From NCBI RefSeq assembly GCF_002214625.1, contig NZ_CP015994.1, forward strand, positions 1,054,001 through 1,118,000: 64,000 nt of DNA, in the 5' to 3' direction. Below the pieces are notes generated by a model. The model did not search any database. It was not told the DNA's origin and was given only the letters and a program-made list of their open reading frames with translations. Below, one piece after another: positions 10,790 to 18,678 of the stretch. This stretch comes from Anaplasma ovis str. Haibei (GTDB taxonomy: Bacteria; Pseudomonadota; Alphaproteobacteria; Rickettsiales; Anaplasmataceae). The translations under genes and the position numbers were made by a program. Position 1 is the first letter of the stretch; each line of letters starts with the position of its first letter.

Positions 10790-10863
10790 TTGCGGGGGAC
10801 GGACTCGAACCATCGACCTGCAGGTTATGAGCCTGCCGAGCTAACCAACTGCTCCACCCCGCG
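10790..10863 (-). tRNA. Initiator tRNA-fMet (anticodon CAT) with variant anticodon stem
   Basis: Read on the reverse strand, the 5' end CGCGGGG faces CCCCGCA, leaving the C1 x A72 mismatch that marks initiators. The D stem GAGC/GCTC has the initiator-type A11:T24 pair. The anticodon arm is GCAGG-CTCATAA-CCTGC, anticodon CAT. The usual three G:C pairs next to the loop are only two here, with A:T at 29:41. The T loop is TTCGAGT and no CCA is encoded (ACCC). Confidence 0.9.
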
Positions 10864-11375
10864 CAAGGCGCATGTGACACATGCTTGGCCCCTTGTACCA
10901 AATTCTAAAGGTCTTAGCAACTGAGAAATAAAAATTTCCTGATTGCTCGGGCCAACCCAATAACTTTGCCCTCATTTTTCTCGTCGCAGATACCGCAAAC
11001 ACCCCTATTGAAGTCCTTGTCGCTACCAATCTCACTGCCTCCAACGCCTCTACCACCGAGTCGGGCCTGTCCACCACCCTGCACATACCTGGCCCCGGCC
11101 TCATTTAGGAACCTAAAGCTCATGACTTCTACTGGCACCTAATCCCATAACCTCCAACACCAAGGCTAGCCCTGCAACGCACTTGACCTTGGTCTCACTC
11201 AGGAACCTCAACCCCTAACTTCTACCGGCGCCTAATCCCCTAACCTCAGTTCCTAATCCTATCTACCTAAATCCTCATCTCCCACAGGTACAAGCGAAGG
11301 CCCCAAATCCATCTACCCAGCGGGCTCGTTCCCAATTACTCTAAGCTCTCTGCCCCCACACCTGCACCACTTACC
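10864..11375. other. Gene-free flank of the msp2/virB2 block with degenerate repeats
   Basis: No supported gene. The stretch is C-rich on this strand and carries two imperfect copies of a ~60-base unit at about 11097-11156 and 11191-11249 (both contain AGGAACCT, then CTTCTAC, then CCTAATCCC). The reverse complement of parts of this unit (TGAGGTTCCTGAG, GTGCCAGTAGAAGT) recurs at 12182-12198 and 12276-12363, so the msp2/virB2 block between them has degenerate inverted repeats on both sides. Confidence 0.55.
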
Positions 11376-11849
11376 AGGATTGAAGTAGGAATAGGAGCAG
11401 GAATAGGACATGAAAGGTTTGTCATCAAGGGAGGTAAGAAGTCTAATGAGGATACAGCTTCAGTATTCTTATTAGGAAAGGAGTTAGCATATGATACAGC
11501 AAGAGGTCAGGTAGACCGTCTTACTAATGCTCTAGGTAAGATGACCAAGAGTGAAGCTAAGAAGTGGGGTACTGCAGTAGAGGGTGCTACTGGTGGCGGT
11601 GATGTAAGCCAGAAAGTGTGTGGTACCGCTGGCAGTGGCACCAACAAGTGTGGTACCGCCGATAGCCAGAACACCAATGGCAAGCTCAGTACTGCATTCA
11701 CTGATGCGGCAACACTGCTCTCTGCAGAGAACAACATCAGTACGTCAGGGATGGCTATCCTTGTGTATGCACATAGTAACTTATGGGGAAAGTGGGGTGG
11801 GCAAGGGGCATGTGTGATGACTAATGTAGCAGGAATGGCGATTAGGTAA
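11376..11849 (+). pseudogene. msp2: msp2 functional-type pseudogene 1 (5' and 3' truncated)
   Basis: Msp2 is the immunodominant variable outer-membrane protein of Anaplasma; truncated donor copies recombine into one expression site. This copy opens with EVGIGAGIGHE, then the conserved RFVIKGGKKSNEDT, LLGKELAYDTARGQ and NALGKMTKSEAKKWGTAVEG blocks. A hypervariable segment follows (QKVCGTAGSGTNKCGTAD), then KLSTAF and ATLLSAENNISTSGMA. It has no start codon, signal peptide or C-terminal barrel. Frame is kept to a TAA at 11847. An extra ~84 bases lie between two GMAI-encoding sites (about 11750-11840), absent from copy 2. It is a donor cassette, not an expressed gene. Confidence 0.88.
11414..11596 (+). 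repeat. 183-bp msp2 5' conserved block, copy A
   Basis: Matches 16531-16713 over the same 183 bases; by eye only two differences (ACTAATGCTCTA against GCTAATGCTTTA). It covers the conserved Msp2 segment from RFVIKGG to the start of the hypervariable region, and would serve as the upstream anchor for segmental gene conversion. Confidence 0.85.
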
Positions 11850-11899
11850 GAAGGTTCGAGGTTTGGGTATACAGTGTACCTGTGGGGGCTGCTGCTCAG
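11835..11899 (+). repeat. 65-bp msp2/virB2 junction repeat, copy A
   Basis: Identical by eye to 16880-16944. It begins in the last msp2 codons (ATGGCGATTAGGTAAG), crosses the stop, contains the near-palindrome GGTATACAGTGTACC, and ends in the VirB2 coding segment GTGGGGGCTGCTGCTCAG. It therefore joins an msp2 tail to a virB2 head in both places. Confidence 0.85.
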
Positions 11900-12199
11900 A
11901 CTAATACTACTCCTGCTGCTGATGATACAGCTACTAAGGTTATATGTAATGTTATAGGGTTTGTGCAGAAACTTGGATTACCCATCATGACTGGAGTAAT
12001 ACTAGGTTCTAGTATCATGGCCATCTTCGGTAAACTCGCATGGCCTGCCATTGTTATGCTGGTTGTATTTACTGCCATATTCTTTGGTGCTGGTAAGCTT
12101 ATGGCTAAGTTCGCTGCTGGGATTAATGGTGATGAGGCCAAGAACTTCAACTGTGTTGATGGTGGTAATGCCAGCCTTGGTGGTGCCAGTAGAAGTTAG
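11882..12199 (+). CDS. virB2: VirB2 (TrbC-type) pilin homologue lacking its signal peptide
   Basis: VirB2 is the major T4SS pilin. The ~100-aa reading frame has DDTATKVICNVIGFVQKLG, then two hydrophobic helices (PIMTGVILGSSIMAIFG and IVMLVVFTAIFFGAG) separated by KLAWPA, and a Gly/Ser-rich tail; this is the mature VirB2 pattern. No signal peptide precedes it: the frame runs back only to a stop at 11843-11845 within the msp2 junction, so GTG 11882 is a nominal start. It is probably a 5'-truncated gene or donor segment whose missing half resembles 16224-16370. Expression as drawn would give an unexported pilin. Confidence 0.75.
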   Translation: MGAAAQTNTTPAADDTATKVICNVIGFVQKLGLPIMTGVILGSSIMAIFGKLAWPAIVMLVVFTAIFFGAGKLMAKFAAGINGDEAKNFNCVDGGNASLGGASRS

Positions 12200-12202
12200 A
12201 GG

Positions 12203-12291
12203 CTGAGGTTAGCGACTATGGTCAGTAGTTTTGAGTGTAAGGATGGTAATACCAGACTTGGTGGTGCTGGAGGTTCCTGAGGTTAGTAGGT
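12203..12291 (+). repeat. 89-bp direct repeat, copy 1
   Basis: Starts CTGAGGTTAGCGACTATGG and ends GGTTAGTAGGT. It repeats at 12358-12446 with one difference seen (ATACC against ATGCC). It starts 4 bases after the VirB2 stop. The unit includes short echoes of the VirB2 tail (GGTAATACCAGACTTGGTGG resembles the GGNASLGG codons), so it looks like a decayed tandem duplication of the virB2 3' end. Confidence 0.85.
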
Positions 12292-12357
12292 AGTGCCAAG
12301 AGCTTTGGGTGCTGATGACGCCACATTGGGTGCCAGTGGAGTTGGGAGATGAGGTTC

Positions 12358-12446
12358 CTGAGGTTAGCGACTATGGTCAGTAGTTTTGAGTGTAAGGATG
12401 GTAATGCCAGACTTGGTGGTGCTGGAGGTTCCTGAGGTTAGTAGGT
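12358..12446 (+). repeat. 89-bp direct repeat, copy 2
   Basis: Second copy of the unit at 12203-12291, 155 bases downstream. A further partial copy (TGCCAGACTTAGTGCTGAGG then GTTAGTAGGT) follows at about 12452-12480. Confidence 0.85.
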
Positions 12447-12937
12447 GGCAATGCCAGACTTAGTGCTGAGGTTAGTAGGTGGTGCAGGGCTCAACTGTGT
12501 CTATGGTGCATTACCACACTGTGTAGTTGTTATGTTACCTCAACACTAGTCTAGCCATGATGACATACCTACTGGGTGAGATTGGTGATACCAGTAAGTT
12601 TGAGTGTAGGGGTGGGTGGGCAGACCGGAACTAGCTAATTGAGAGGTTTTGGGAGAGTGGAAGTGCCTTAGGACACAAAGTGGGTAGAAGGATGAAGTAT
12701 TTGCAACGGCCACACTGGGTAGGTAGGGTTATGACTAATGTTGACCAACTTTGACGGTGGCTAGGGATTTAGGTGACTAATCTCTCTCCTCACGTAATGG
12801 CCTTGGTGGGTGTAAGCTAGGGAATTGGTGTGATGACTGATCCAAATATCCTCATCTCCCAACTCTACTTGCATCACCCAAACACCTATCTTCCTATCTC
12901 TAAATCTTCAGCCCACAGTTGCAGGTACCACCTGTAA
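12447..12937. other. Gene-free stretch between virB2 repeats and the msp2 scrap
   Basis: Apart from a partial copy of the 89-bp unit at its start, no reading frame, RNA gene or strong hairpin was recognised. The short TCCTCATCTCCCA near 12850 resembles a segment near 11272-11284 in the left flank, again suggesting decayed duplicated flanks. Confidence 0.5.
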
Positions 12938-13027
12938 CCAGAACACCACAAGATTAGTGCAGTGTTTGGCTATGATGCAACACTGCTCTCTGTTGCAGGT
13001 GAAACCATTAGTACGTCAGGGATGGTG
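12938..13027 (+). pseudogene. msp2: msp2 3' fragment
   Basis: About 90 bases match the 3' part of the msp2 pseudogenes: CCAGAACACCA, then GATGCAACACTGCTCTCTG, then ATTAGTACGTCAGGGATGG, encoding DATLLSVAGETISTSGM. The RFVIKGG block and the hypervariable region are missing. It abuts the 3' end of the Msp3-like pseudogene on the other strand, giving the tail-to-tail arrangement known for msp2/msp3 pseudogene pairs in A. marginale. Confidence 0.8.
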
Positions 13028-14868
13028 GTCATTGGTAGCGTACAGACTCTTTCATCTACATCCAAGTTATTTATATCCCTAGCCCATGCTCTAATTTTCT
13101 CAGCAGCGATTAGTTCTCGTACAGCGTTAACTCTCTTACTTGAATCTATACCGTTTAAATAATCAGTCCAACCCCTATTCTTAGTAGTCTCCATAGCATT
13201 AGCCAATGCAGCCTTGAGTGTAGTAGCAACTCCACGTTTCTCAGCTATCTCTGTAAGTTCCTCTAGTGCCTTGATCTTGGCTAGTTCTCTGTCCAGTCTT
13301 GCTATCTCCTTACCCTTCAGCTCTGCCTGGCCCTGAAGTGGTTGTGCTTCGCGCTTACCAACCAATTCCTTCATCTCCTTTATCAGCTCCTTCTTCTTAT
13401 GCTCCATCGTCAGCTTTTGTGCTTCCAATTGTGCTATAGTGCCTTTAACCTCAGCTAATGTTCTCAGCTGCTCTTCTGGTATTAGCTCATCTAACTGTCT
13501 TAGCTCCCTTAGCACACTTATCTCTTCTAGCATACTTGCTGCTTTCCTTATAGATTGCGGATTAGTCTCTGGACGCATAGATTGCTTATTCCGCGCTCTA
13601 AGTTCCTTTATCTCCTCCAGCTTTTGTGCTGCTAGCCGTACTAGCCTACCATTTAGTTTCCCCATTCTCTCTGTGAGCTGAAGTCCCTCTTGAATCTCTA
13701 ATCCTCCAGCTTTCTGCTTCTCAGCTAATGCCTTGACTTCCTTAACCTCAGCTAATGTTCTCAACTGCTCTTCCAGACTTAGTGCACCTAGTCTTAGCTC
13801 GGCCAGCTCTGGATTTGTCTTAAGTTCCCTTATCGCTGCTAGTTCTTCTACTGTTCCTCCTAGTTTCTTGAGCTCCTCTAGTTTTCCAAGCTTCTTGAAC
13901 AGCCAGGTCTTTTCCAGTTCTGCCGGCTTTTTCTCCTCTATCTTCTCAAACGCACCTCCAAGTTTCCCTATCTTTGTCACAACTGCACTCTTCGCCTCTT
14001 TCAACTCCTCCAGCTTCTTCACCTCTAGCGCTCCCATTATATCTGTACCCAGCACTTTAAGCTTCTGTACCAGCTCTGGCTCTTTTCCTTCCTTCTCGAG
14101 CTTTTCCCACTCCTTGAACTCTGCACTTAATACTCCCAATTCTGCCAGTTCCCTCCTAAGTTCCCTTATCGCTGCTAGTTCTTTGCCTGCTTCCCCCATC
14201 CTGCGTAGCACCCACGTTTTGTCCAAATGATTTTCCAGCTCCGTTCCCTTAACTTTGTCCTTCAACTCCTCCAGCTTCTTCTCCTCTAGCTCTTTTCCTA
14301 CCTCCCTAAGCTTTTCCACTGCCGCCTTCAGCCCTTCAGCATCCAGCTTTTTCTCCAGCTTCACCTCCTTGAGCTTCTTCACCTCTAGCAGTCCCAAGTC
14401 ACTCTCTAGCCTCTCCAGCTGCGTCCTAAGCTCCTCTGAGGCTCTTCTTGCCTTAAGTCTCAACCTCTCCTTCATCCCCTGGAGTTCTTCAGTCTCTATG
14501 GCTTCTAGTCTCTCTAACCACTTGAGTTCTCCAAGTTCTGCTAACTTACTTACTTGCTTTGCTAGTTCATGTTGTAACTTCTCTAACTCTTCTGGTCTGC
14601 TCAACTCTTGTATAACTAGTCCATCATCAACTCCTGCCATCTCTCCAGCAAGTAATGTATCTCCATCAGGGATCTGTCTACTAAACATTGCCCTTACAGG
14701 ACTTGCTATACCTTCACTATCTACTACTTCCCTCTTGAGTCTATGCACATCACTCATGGACATCCTACCCAGAGCACTGGATAGTAATTGACCCCTTGCT
14801 GTATCTAGTGCAAGTCCCTTACCTAGGAGAAATGCTGTATCATCTCCTCCCTTGATGACAAACCTCTC
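13028..14868 (-). pseudogene. msp3: Msp3-like pseudogene: Msp2/3 anchor plus long coiled coil
   Basis: On the reverse strand an Msp2/3-type anchor (RFVIKGGDDTAFLLGKG, LALDTARGQLLSSALG) is followed by MSMSDVHRLKREVV and about 530 residues very rich in Leu, Glu and Lys with heptad-like spacing. Internal repeats include ELAAIREL (twice) and EEQLRTLAEVK (twice). The frame is open for over 600 codons, unusually long for dead DNA. Upstream of the anchor the frame runs into antisense of nfu, and at its other end into antisense of the msp2 fragment, so neither a true start nor stop is present. I call it msp3-like from the anchor and the pairing with msp2; a different coiled-coil family with a captured anchor is possible. 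Confidence 0.65.
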
Positions 14869-14990
14869 AGTTCTGTGCCACACACGTACACAACGGTTGT
14901 ACATTTCTTCTGCCTTGTGGCGGCGAGTGACGGTACGTATAATGCAAAGCTCCTTGTTTAGGTGTGGCATTATCAGACTTTCTGTGTGGG

Positions 14991-15560
14991 CTAGACGCTC
15001 TCTACGGCCTTGACCTCTGGCACATAATAACTGAGCATGCCGTAGACTCCGTCTTTCAAAGTCACAGCAGCGCTTGGGCACCCAGAACAAGCACCCCTAA
15101 GATGTACAAACACCACTCCCTCTTTGTACCCCCTGAACTTTATGTCTCCACCGTCTTGGGCAACTGCAGGCCGCACGTAGTGTTCTATAAGTTCCTTAAC
15201 GCGCTGCACTACTTCAGAGTCTTTTGCGTCGAAAAATTCTTGCTCATCGTTTTCCTCATGCGCCTGTGGCACTGAGTCAGAATACGCATTGTGCAATGAG
15301 AAGTAGTCTGTCATCACGACCAAAATCTCCGGCCTTAGGGCATCCCAATCTACATGCGGAAGCTTTGTGACAGACACAAAATCACCTCCAAAAAACACCT
15401 TAGAGACGCCTTGTATCTCAAACAGTAATCTTGCCAGCGTGGAACCCTGGGCTGCGTTCGCATCAGAAAACTCGATGCCGCTTCCTATTGTGCCTATCTC
15501 AGTGCTTAGCAAAAACCTTAGAGCGTCCGGATTGGGCGTGCTTTCGATTTGGATAAACAT
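14991..15560 (-). CDS. nfu: NifU-like Fe-S cluster scaffold (Nfu)
   Basis: An Fe-S carrier that delivers clusters to apo-proteins. The N-terminal Nfu_N domain starts MFIQIESTPNPDALRF and includes GVSKVFFGGDFVSVTK. The C-terminal NifU domain has RPAVAQDGGDIKFRGY and the cluster-binding CxxC in GACSGCPSA. The ATG at 15560 gives 189 aa, matching mitochondrial-type NFU1; upstream codons are not conserved. Its 3' end faces the 5' side of the Msp3-like pseudogene. Intact despite lying inside the recombination island. Confidence 0.95.
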   Translation of the reverse strand: MFIQIESTPNPDALRFLLSTEIGTIGSGIEFSDANAAQGSTLARLLFEIQGVSKVFFGGDFVSVTKLPHVDWDALRPEILVVMTDYFSLHNAYSDSVPQAHEENDEQEFFDAKDSEVVQRVKELIEHYVRPAVAQDGGDIKFRGYKEGVVFVHLRGACSGCPSAAVTLKDGVYGMLSYYVPEVKAVESV

Positions 15561-15659
15561 AAACAACCCTTGCAATGAAGCAATTTTCGTGGGTATAATC
15601 CCCCTGCTGCAGGAGATAGCAGTGTATTGCAGTGCGTGGAGCAAATCAAGACTTATCGC

Positions 15660-16046
15660 ATGTTTCTAGTGCTTTTCACTGTGCTATGCGTGATCGGCGC
15701 ATTGTTTGTGCTGCCGGCCATTATCATGGTGGCGTTCCTGCTATTCAAGAAAAACAACCTAATATATGGGAATTTTAGCAACGGGGATTTCAGGACCATC
15801 CTGAATAAAATGATCAACGACATGTACGGTGGAGCATACGGGGCCGGCACAGCTAGAAAAACAACAGAAACTCTATCCAAGTATGAGGCGTTGGAAATTT
15901 TAGGCCTTAGTGCTGGCGCGACTCCGGAGCAGATAACCTCGGCTTACCACCGGTTGATGAAGTTTGCTCACCCAGACAAGGGGGGCTCGGCATATTTTGC
16001 CCAGAAACTCAATCAAGCACGTGACACTCTGCTTGGCGACAAATAG
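15660..16046 (+). CDS. Small membrane-anchored J-domain protein, TIM14/Pam18-like
   Basis: A 128-aa protein with one N-terminal membrane helix (LVLFTVLCVIGALFVLPAII) followed by a short linker and a C-terminal J-domain: YEALEILGLSAGATPEQITS, then the HPD motif in FAHPDKGGSAYFAQ. This matches the architecture of mitochondrial TIM14, where a tethered J-domain stimulates an Hsp70 at the membrane. The ATG at 15660 is preferred over an in-frame TTG at 15627. The partner is presumably DnaK. Confidence 0.88.
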   Translation: MFLVLFTVLCVIGALFVLPAIIMVAFLLFKKNNLIYGNFSNGDFRTILNKMINDMYGGAYGAGTARKTTETLSKYEALEILGLSAGATPEQITSAYHRLMKFAHPDKGGSAYFAQKLNQARDTLLGDK

Positions 16047-16164
16047 AGAGCGCCACTTCTGAGCTACGCACCCGTCAGTCTTGCACGCGTGAGGTTATAA
16101 TAAGGCATAGCTGAGAGCCTGCATGCTGGACTGCGGGATATGTATTATATGTTATATATATCAA

Positions 16165-16207
16165 GTCCTAGGACAACTTTCAGGGTTATTATCCATTATT
16201 ATGGATA
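16165..16207 (+). promoter_or_regulatory. Palindromes upstream of a virB2 5' fragment
   Basis: GTCCTAGGAC (16165-16174) is a perfect 10-bp palindrome, preceded by an AT-rich run (TATTATATGTTATATATATC). TATCCAT (16190-16196) pairs with ATGGATA (16201-16207) across TATT. The second hairpin ends 16 bases before the ATG at 16224 and just upstream of AAGGAGG. The layout suggests a retained promoter/operator and ribosome-binding site of a formerly complete virB2 gene. Confidence 0.45.
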
Positions 16208-16223
16208 CATATAAAGGAGGAAT

Positions 16224-16370
16224 ATGTTCAACTTTGCACCGAGACATCTGGCTACAGCAGTGGTAGCCTTGATATGGTTATTCATCACTGCAGGTTCTAC
16301 TTATGCTAGTAGCAGTGCTGCTGCTGCTGATGATACAGCTACTAAGGTCATATGCGGTGTTGTACTATAA
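16224..16370 (+). pseudogene. virB2: virB2 5' fragment with signal peptide, truncated at 48 codons
   Basis: Starts at an ATG preceded by a strong AAGGAGG. It encodes a classical signal peptide (MFNFAPRHLATAVVALIWLF, cleavage after TYA) and the mature VirB2 start ADDTATKVICGVV, then stops (TAA at 16368). The two pilin helices are missing. It supplies exactly the part lacking from 11882-12199. Either a remnant after rearrangement or a tiny expressed peptide; the intact RBS and upstream palindromes argue it was recently functional. Confidence 0.75.
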
Positions 16371-16530
16371 CCTTGCACTAACATCCTTGCCCAGTAGAAA
16401 TGCTTCGTCCTACAGATAAGCAATACACCTCAGCACCTCTCCATTCCAGCTATAGAACAACGCAGTAACAACCATGTCTATGGTGATGCTAACATTAGTT
16501 ATCACACCAGTACCACTTGGCGCATGTGGC

Positions 16531-16713
16531 AAGGTTTGTCATCAAGGGAGGTAAGAAGTCTAATGAGGATACAGCTTCAGTATTCTTATTAGGAAAGGAG
16601 TTAGCATATGATACAGCAAGAGGTCAGGTAGACCGTCTTGCTAATGCTTTAGGTAAGATGACCAAGAGTGAAGCTAAGAAGTGGGGTACTGCAGTAGAGG
16701 GTGCTACTGGTGG
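16531..16713 (+). repeat. 183-bp msp2 5' conserved block, copy B
   Basis: Partner of 11414-11596, with two differences seen by eye. Same orientation, 5.1 kb apart, spanning nfu and the J-protein gene; recombination between the copies would delete those genes. Confidence 0.85.
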
Positions 16714-16894
16714 TGGTGAAGCATTGAGTAAGAAGGTGTGTGGGGCTACCAATGGCAGCACCAACAACAAGTGTGGTACCGCCGATAGCAATGGCAATGG
16801 CAAGCTCAGTACTGCGTTCAATGCTGATGCGGCAACATTGCTCTCTGCTGCAGGTGACACCAACATCAGTACGTCAGGGATGGCGATTAGGTAA
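16531..16894 (+). pseudogene. msp2: msp2 functional-type pseudogene 2
   Basis: Contains the conserved RFVIKGGKKSNEDT, LLGKELAYDTARGQ and NALGKMTKSEAKKW blocks, then a hypervariable segment distinct from copy 1 (EALSKKVCGATNGSTNNK, CGTADSNGNG), then KLSTAFNADAATLLSAAG and NISTSGMAIR with TAA at 16892. It begins abruptly at the AAGG shared with copy 1, without the GIGAGIGHE lead-in. It lacks a start and both conserved ends of full Msp2, consistent with a donor cassette. Confidence 0.88.
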
Positions 16895-16944
16895 GAAGGT
16901 TCGAGGTTTGGGTATACAGTGTACCTGTGGGGGCTGCTGCTCAG
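16880..16944 (+). repeat. 65-bp msp2/virB2 junction repeat, copy B
   Basis: Identical by eye to 11835-11899. It links the msp2 pseudogene 2 tail to the third virB2 fragment. Confidence 0.85.
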
Positions 16945-16989
16945 GCTTCTCCTACTGCTGATGATACAGCTACTAAGGTTATATGTAAT
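16927..16989 (+). pseudogene. virB2: virB2 N-terminal scrap
   Basis: About 21 codons encode VGAAAQASPTADDTATKVIC, the same mature N-terminal VirB2 stretch as at 11882, after which similarity ends (NGIATISANH). There is no signal peptide and no pilin helix. It is the third VirB2-related piece in the island. Confidence 0.7.
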
Positions 16990-17345
16990 GGCATTGCTAC
17001 CATCAGCGCCAATCATCGCCTCACTCTTGTACTCAAAACTCTTAGCAAGGATGGCGCCACTCTCTGCTGCGGGGGATTGTTCCTAGATTAGGGATGGCAC
17101 GTAGGTGGACTGGTTTAGAAGTTTGGGGTGACGGCTAATCTCCAAATACTCGGGCTACCACTGCTGTGGTACGTCATAATTAGGCTCCATAAGGCTTTGG
17201 TAGAGCAGATGCGTCGTGTTTGGGGTCGCACATCAGTGCCTTACAGTAAGCTTGTGCAAAATTCCTTTGTGCACGGCAAGTATTGTTATATGCTTGTGGG
17301 GATTCCCGGTTTTCGTGGTGCAAGGTTTTAAGAGGGATTGGTTAT
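16990..17345. other. Gene-free stretch before rplY
   Basis: No recognisable gene. The virB2-scrap frame ends at a TAG near 17085. Short frames after it show no motif. The last ~60 bases (AT-rich, CTTGTGCAAAATTCC then AAGTATTGTTATATGCTTG) are the likely promoter region for rplY. Confidence 0.45.
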
Positions 17346-18011
17346 ATGGGTCATGGCAACACAATAAGGGTGGATGCGTCTGTGCGCGCAAAGTGTGGCA
17401 CGGGGAGTGCGCGCGCTCTTAGGGCAGCTGGGTTTATACCCGCAGTGGTGTACGGAAAGAATCGCGCCGCTGTTAATATCTCTCTATCGCACTCGGATTT
17501 TTTGAAGAAGTGCCGCACGCTTCCCATATTTTCGCAGCTCATAAAACTCTGCATAGACGGGAAAGAGGAATTCGCCCTCACTAAAGAGATCCAGAAGCAT
17601 CCGGTAAGTGGCACCATATCACACGTGGACTTCCAGTTTGTGGACCGAGATGCAGAAATCAAGGTAGAAGTTCCTTTGGTATTCTTGAATGAACAAAAGT
17701 GCGCCGGGGTTAAGCTTGGTGGAGCACTTAACATCCTGCATCGCTCTCTGCTTATCCGCTGTGCCCCTGATGCAATTCCCCAAAACTTCGAGGTGGACTT
17801 GCTAGATCTGGCCATCGGGCACTCTATACACGTGAGTGACCTGGCTTTGCCTAAAACAATGCAAGTTGCAATGAAAGAGGAGAACCCTGTAATTGCGTCG
17901 GTCTCTTCTGTAACTGCAGCGGAGGAAGAAAAAGAGGAGGCGGCTACCGCGGCGGAAGAACCCGCGCAGGGTCAGGGGGCCACTACAGAAACTCAGGAGC
18001 AAAACAAGTAG
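17346..18011 (+). CDS. rplY: 50S ribosomal protein L25 (Ctc/TL5 type)
   Basis: Binds 5S rRNA in the large subunit. The N-terminal L25 domain has [16 protein letters not shown], and the TL5 C-terminal beta domain has [13 protein letters not shown] and the [13 protein letters not shown] segment. It ends in an Ala/Glu-rich tail ([16 protein letters not shown]) common in long L25 proteins. The ATG at 17346 gives 221 aa; upstream residues are not conserved. Four bases separate it from pth, a frequent rplY-pth pair. Confidence 0.94.
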   Translation: MGHGNTIRVDASVRAKCGTGSARALRAAGFIPAVVYGKNRAAVNISLSHSDFLKKCRTLPIFSQLIKLCIDGKEEFALTKEIQKHPVSGTISHVDFQFVDRDAEIKVEVPLVFLNEQKCAGVKLGGALNILHRSLLIRCAPDAIPQNFEVDLLDLAIGHSIHVSDLALPKTMQVAMKEENPVIASVSSVTAAEEEKEEAATAAEEPAQGQGATTETQEQNK

Positions 18012-18015
18012 TGCC

Positions 18016-18576
18016 GTGCTGTTACTGGTCGGGCTCGGTAATCCTGGCAAGCAGTATGAGTTTACGCGGCATAATGTCGGGTTTGTAGTCGTAGATGTAG
18101 TAGCGCGGGATTTTAATTTTCCAGAGTTCTCCAGCAAGTATGGCGCCCTTGTATCCGTAGGTAACGTTGGCTCACACAGGGCCATGATAATGAAACCCGC
18201 AACGTTCATGAATAGGTCAGGCGCCGCTGTTTTGCAAGCCGCAAGTATGCACAAAATACCAGCCGAGCATATAACGGTGTTCCATGATGACGCCGATCTC
18301 CGTAATGGCGTAGTGAAAGTCAAACAAGGGGGTGGTAACGCGGGGCATAATGGACTGCGCTCCATAGATGCTGCAATTGGACGTGAGTACTGGAGGGTTA
18401 GGCTGGGTGTGGGTAGACCAGACGTGGGTAGCTTATCGGAACATGTACTGTCTGACTTCCACGATTTTGATGCGGTACAGCAGGTGGCACGCAAAATCTC
18501 CGCCAATCTAACGGAGCTACTGGATGGTGACGTGCCTGGATTTGTGTCCAAAATACGCTCGGACCATACGCAATAA
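18016..18576 (+). CDS. pth: Peptidyl-tRNA hydrolase
   Basis: Releases peptides from prematurely dropped peptidyl-tRNA. The family opening [19 protein letters not shown] includes the catalytic His in TRHN, then [10 protein letters not shown] and [10 protein letters not shown], with [12 protein letters not shown] for substrate binding. The GTG start at 18016 lies 4 bases after the rplY stop, so the two are translated from one transcript. 186 aa is normal. Confidence 0.96.
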   Translation: MLLLVGLGNPGKQYEFTRHNVGFVVVDVVARDFNFPEFSSKYGALVSVGNVGSHRAMIMKPATFMNRSGAAVLQAASMHKIPAEHITVFHDDADLRNGVVKVKQGGGNAGHNGLRSIDAAIGREYWRVRLGVGRPDVGSLSEHVLSDFHDFDAVQQVARKISANLTELLDGDVPGFVSKIRSDHTQ

Positions 18577-18678
18577 CCAATTTTTCCCGCTCAATGGCTG
18601 CATACGCACAGCAAGCCAGATTTAGTAGAGCAAGGATTGCAAGATTAGTACTAGAGTGATATTCGCCACAGTGGTAAA

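Noticed and set aside
10841-11138. Overlapping reverse-strand frames near the initiator tRNA
   Set aside because: One runs through the tRNA itself and the other is in the degenerate flank; Gly-rich sequence recalls the VirB2 tail but no alignable domain is visible.
13439-14791. Long Ser-rich forward-strand frames opposite the Msp3-like region
   Set aside because: They are the complement of Leu/Glu/Lys-rich codons; the Ser/Phe-rich, low-complexity product is the expected shadow of the reverse-strand coiled coil.
17128-17422. Short forward frames upstream of rplY
   Set aside because: No motif, overlapping each other and the conserved rplY start.
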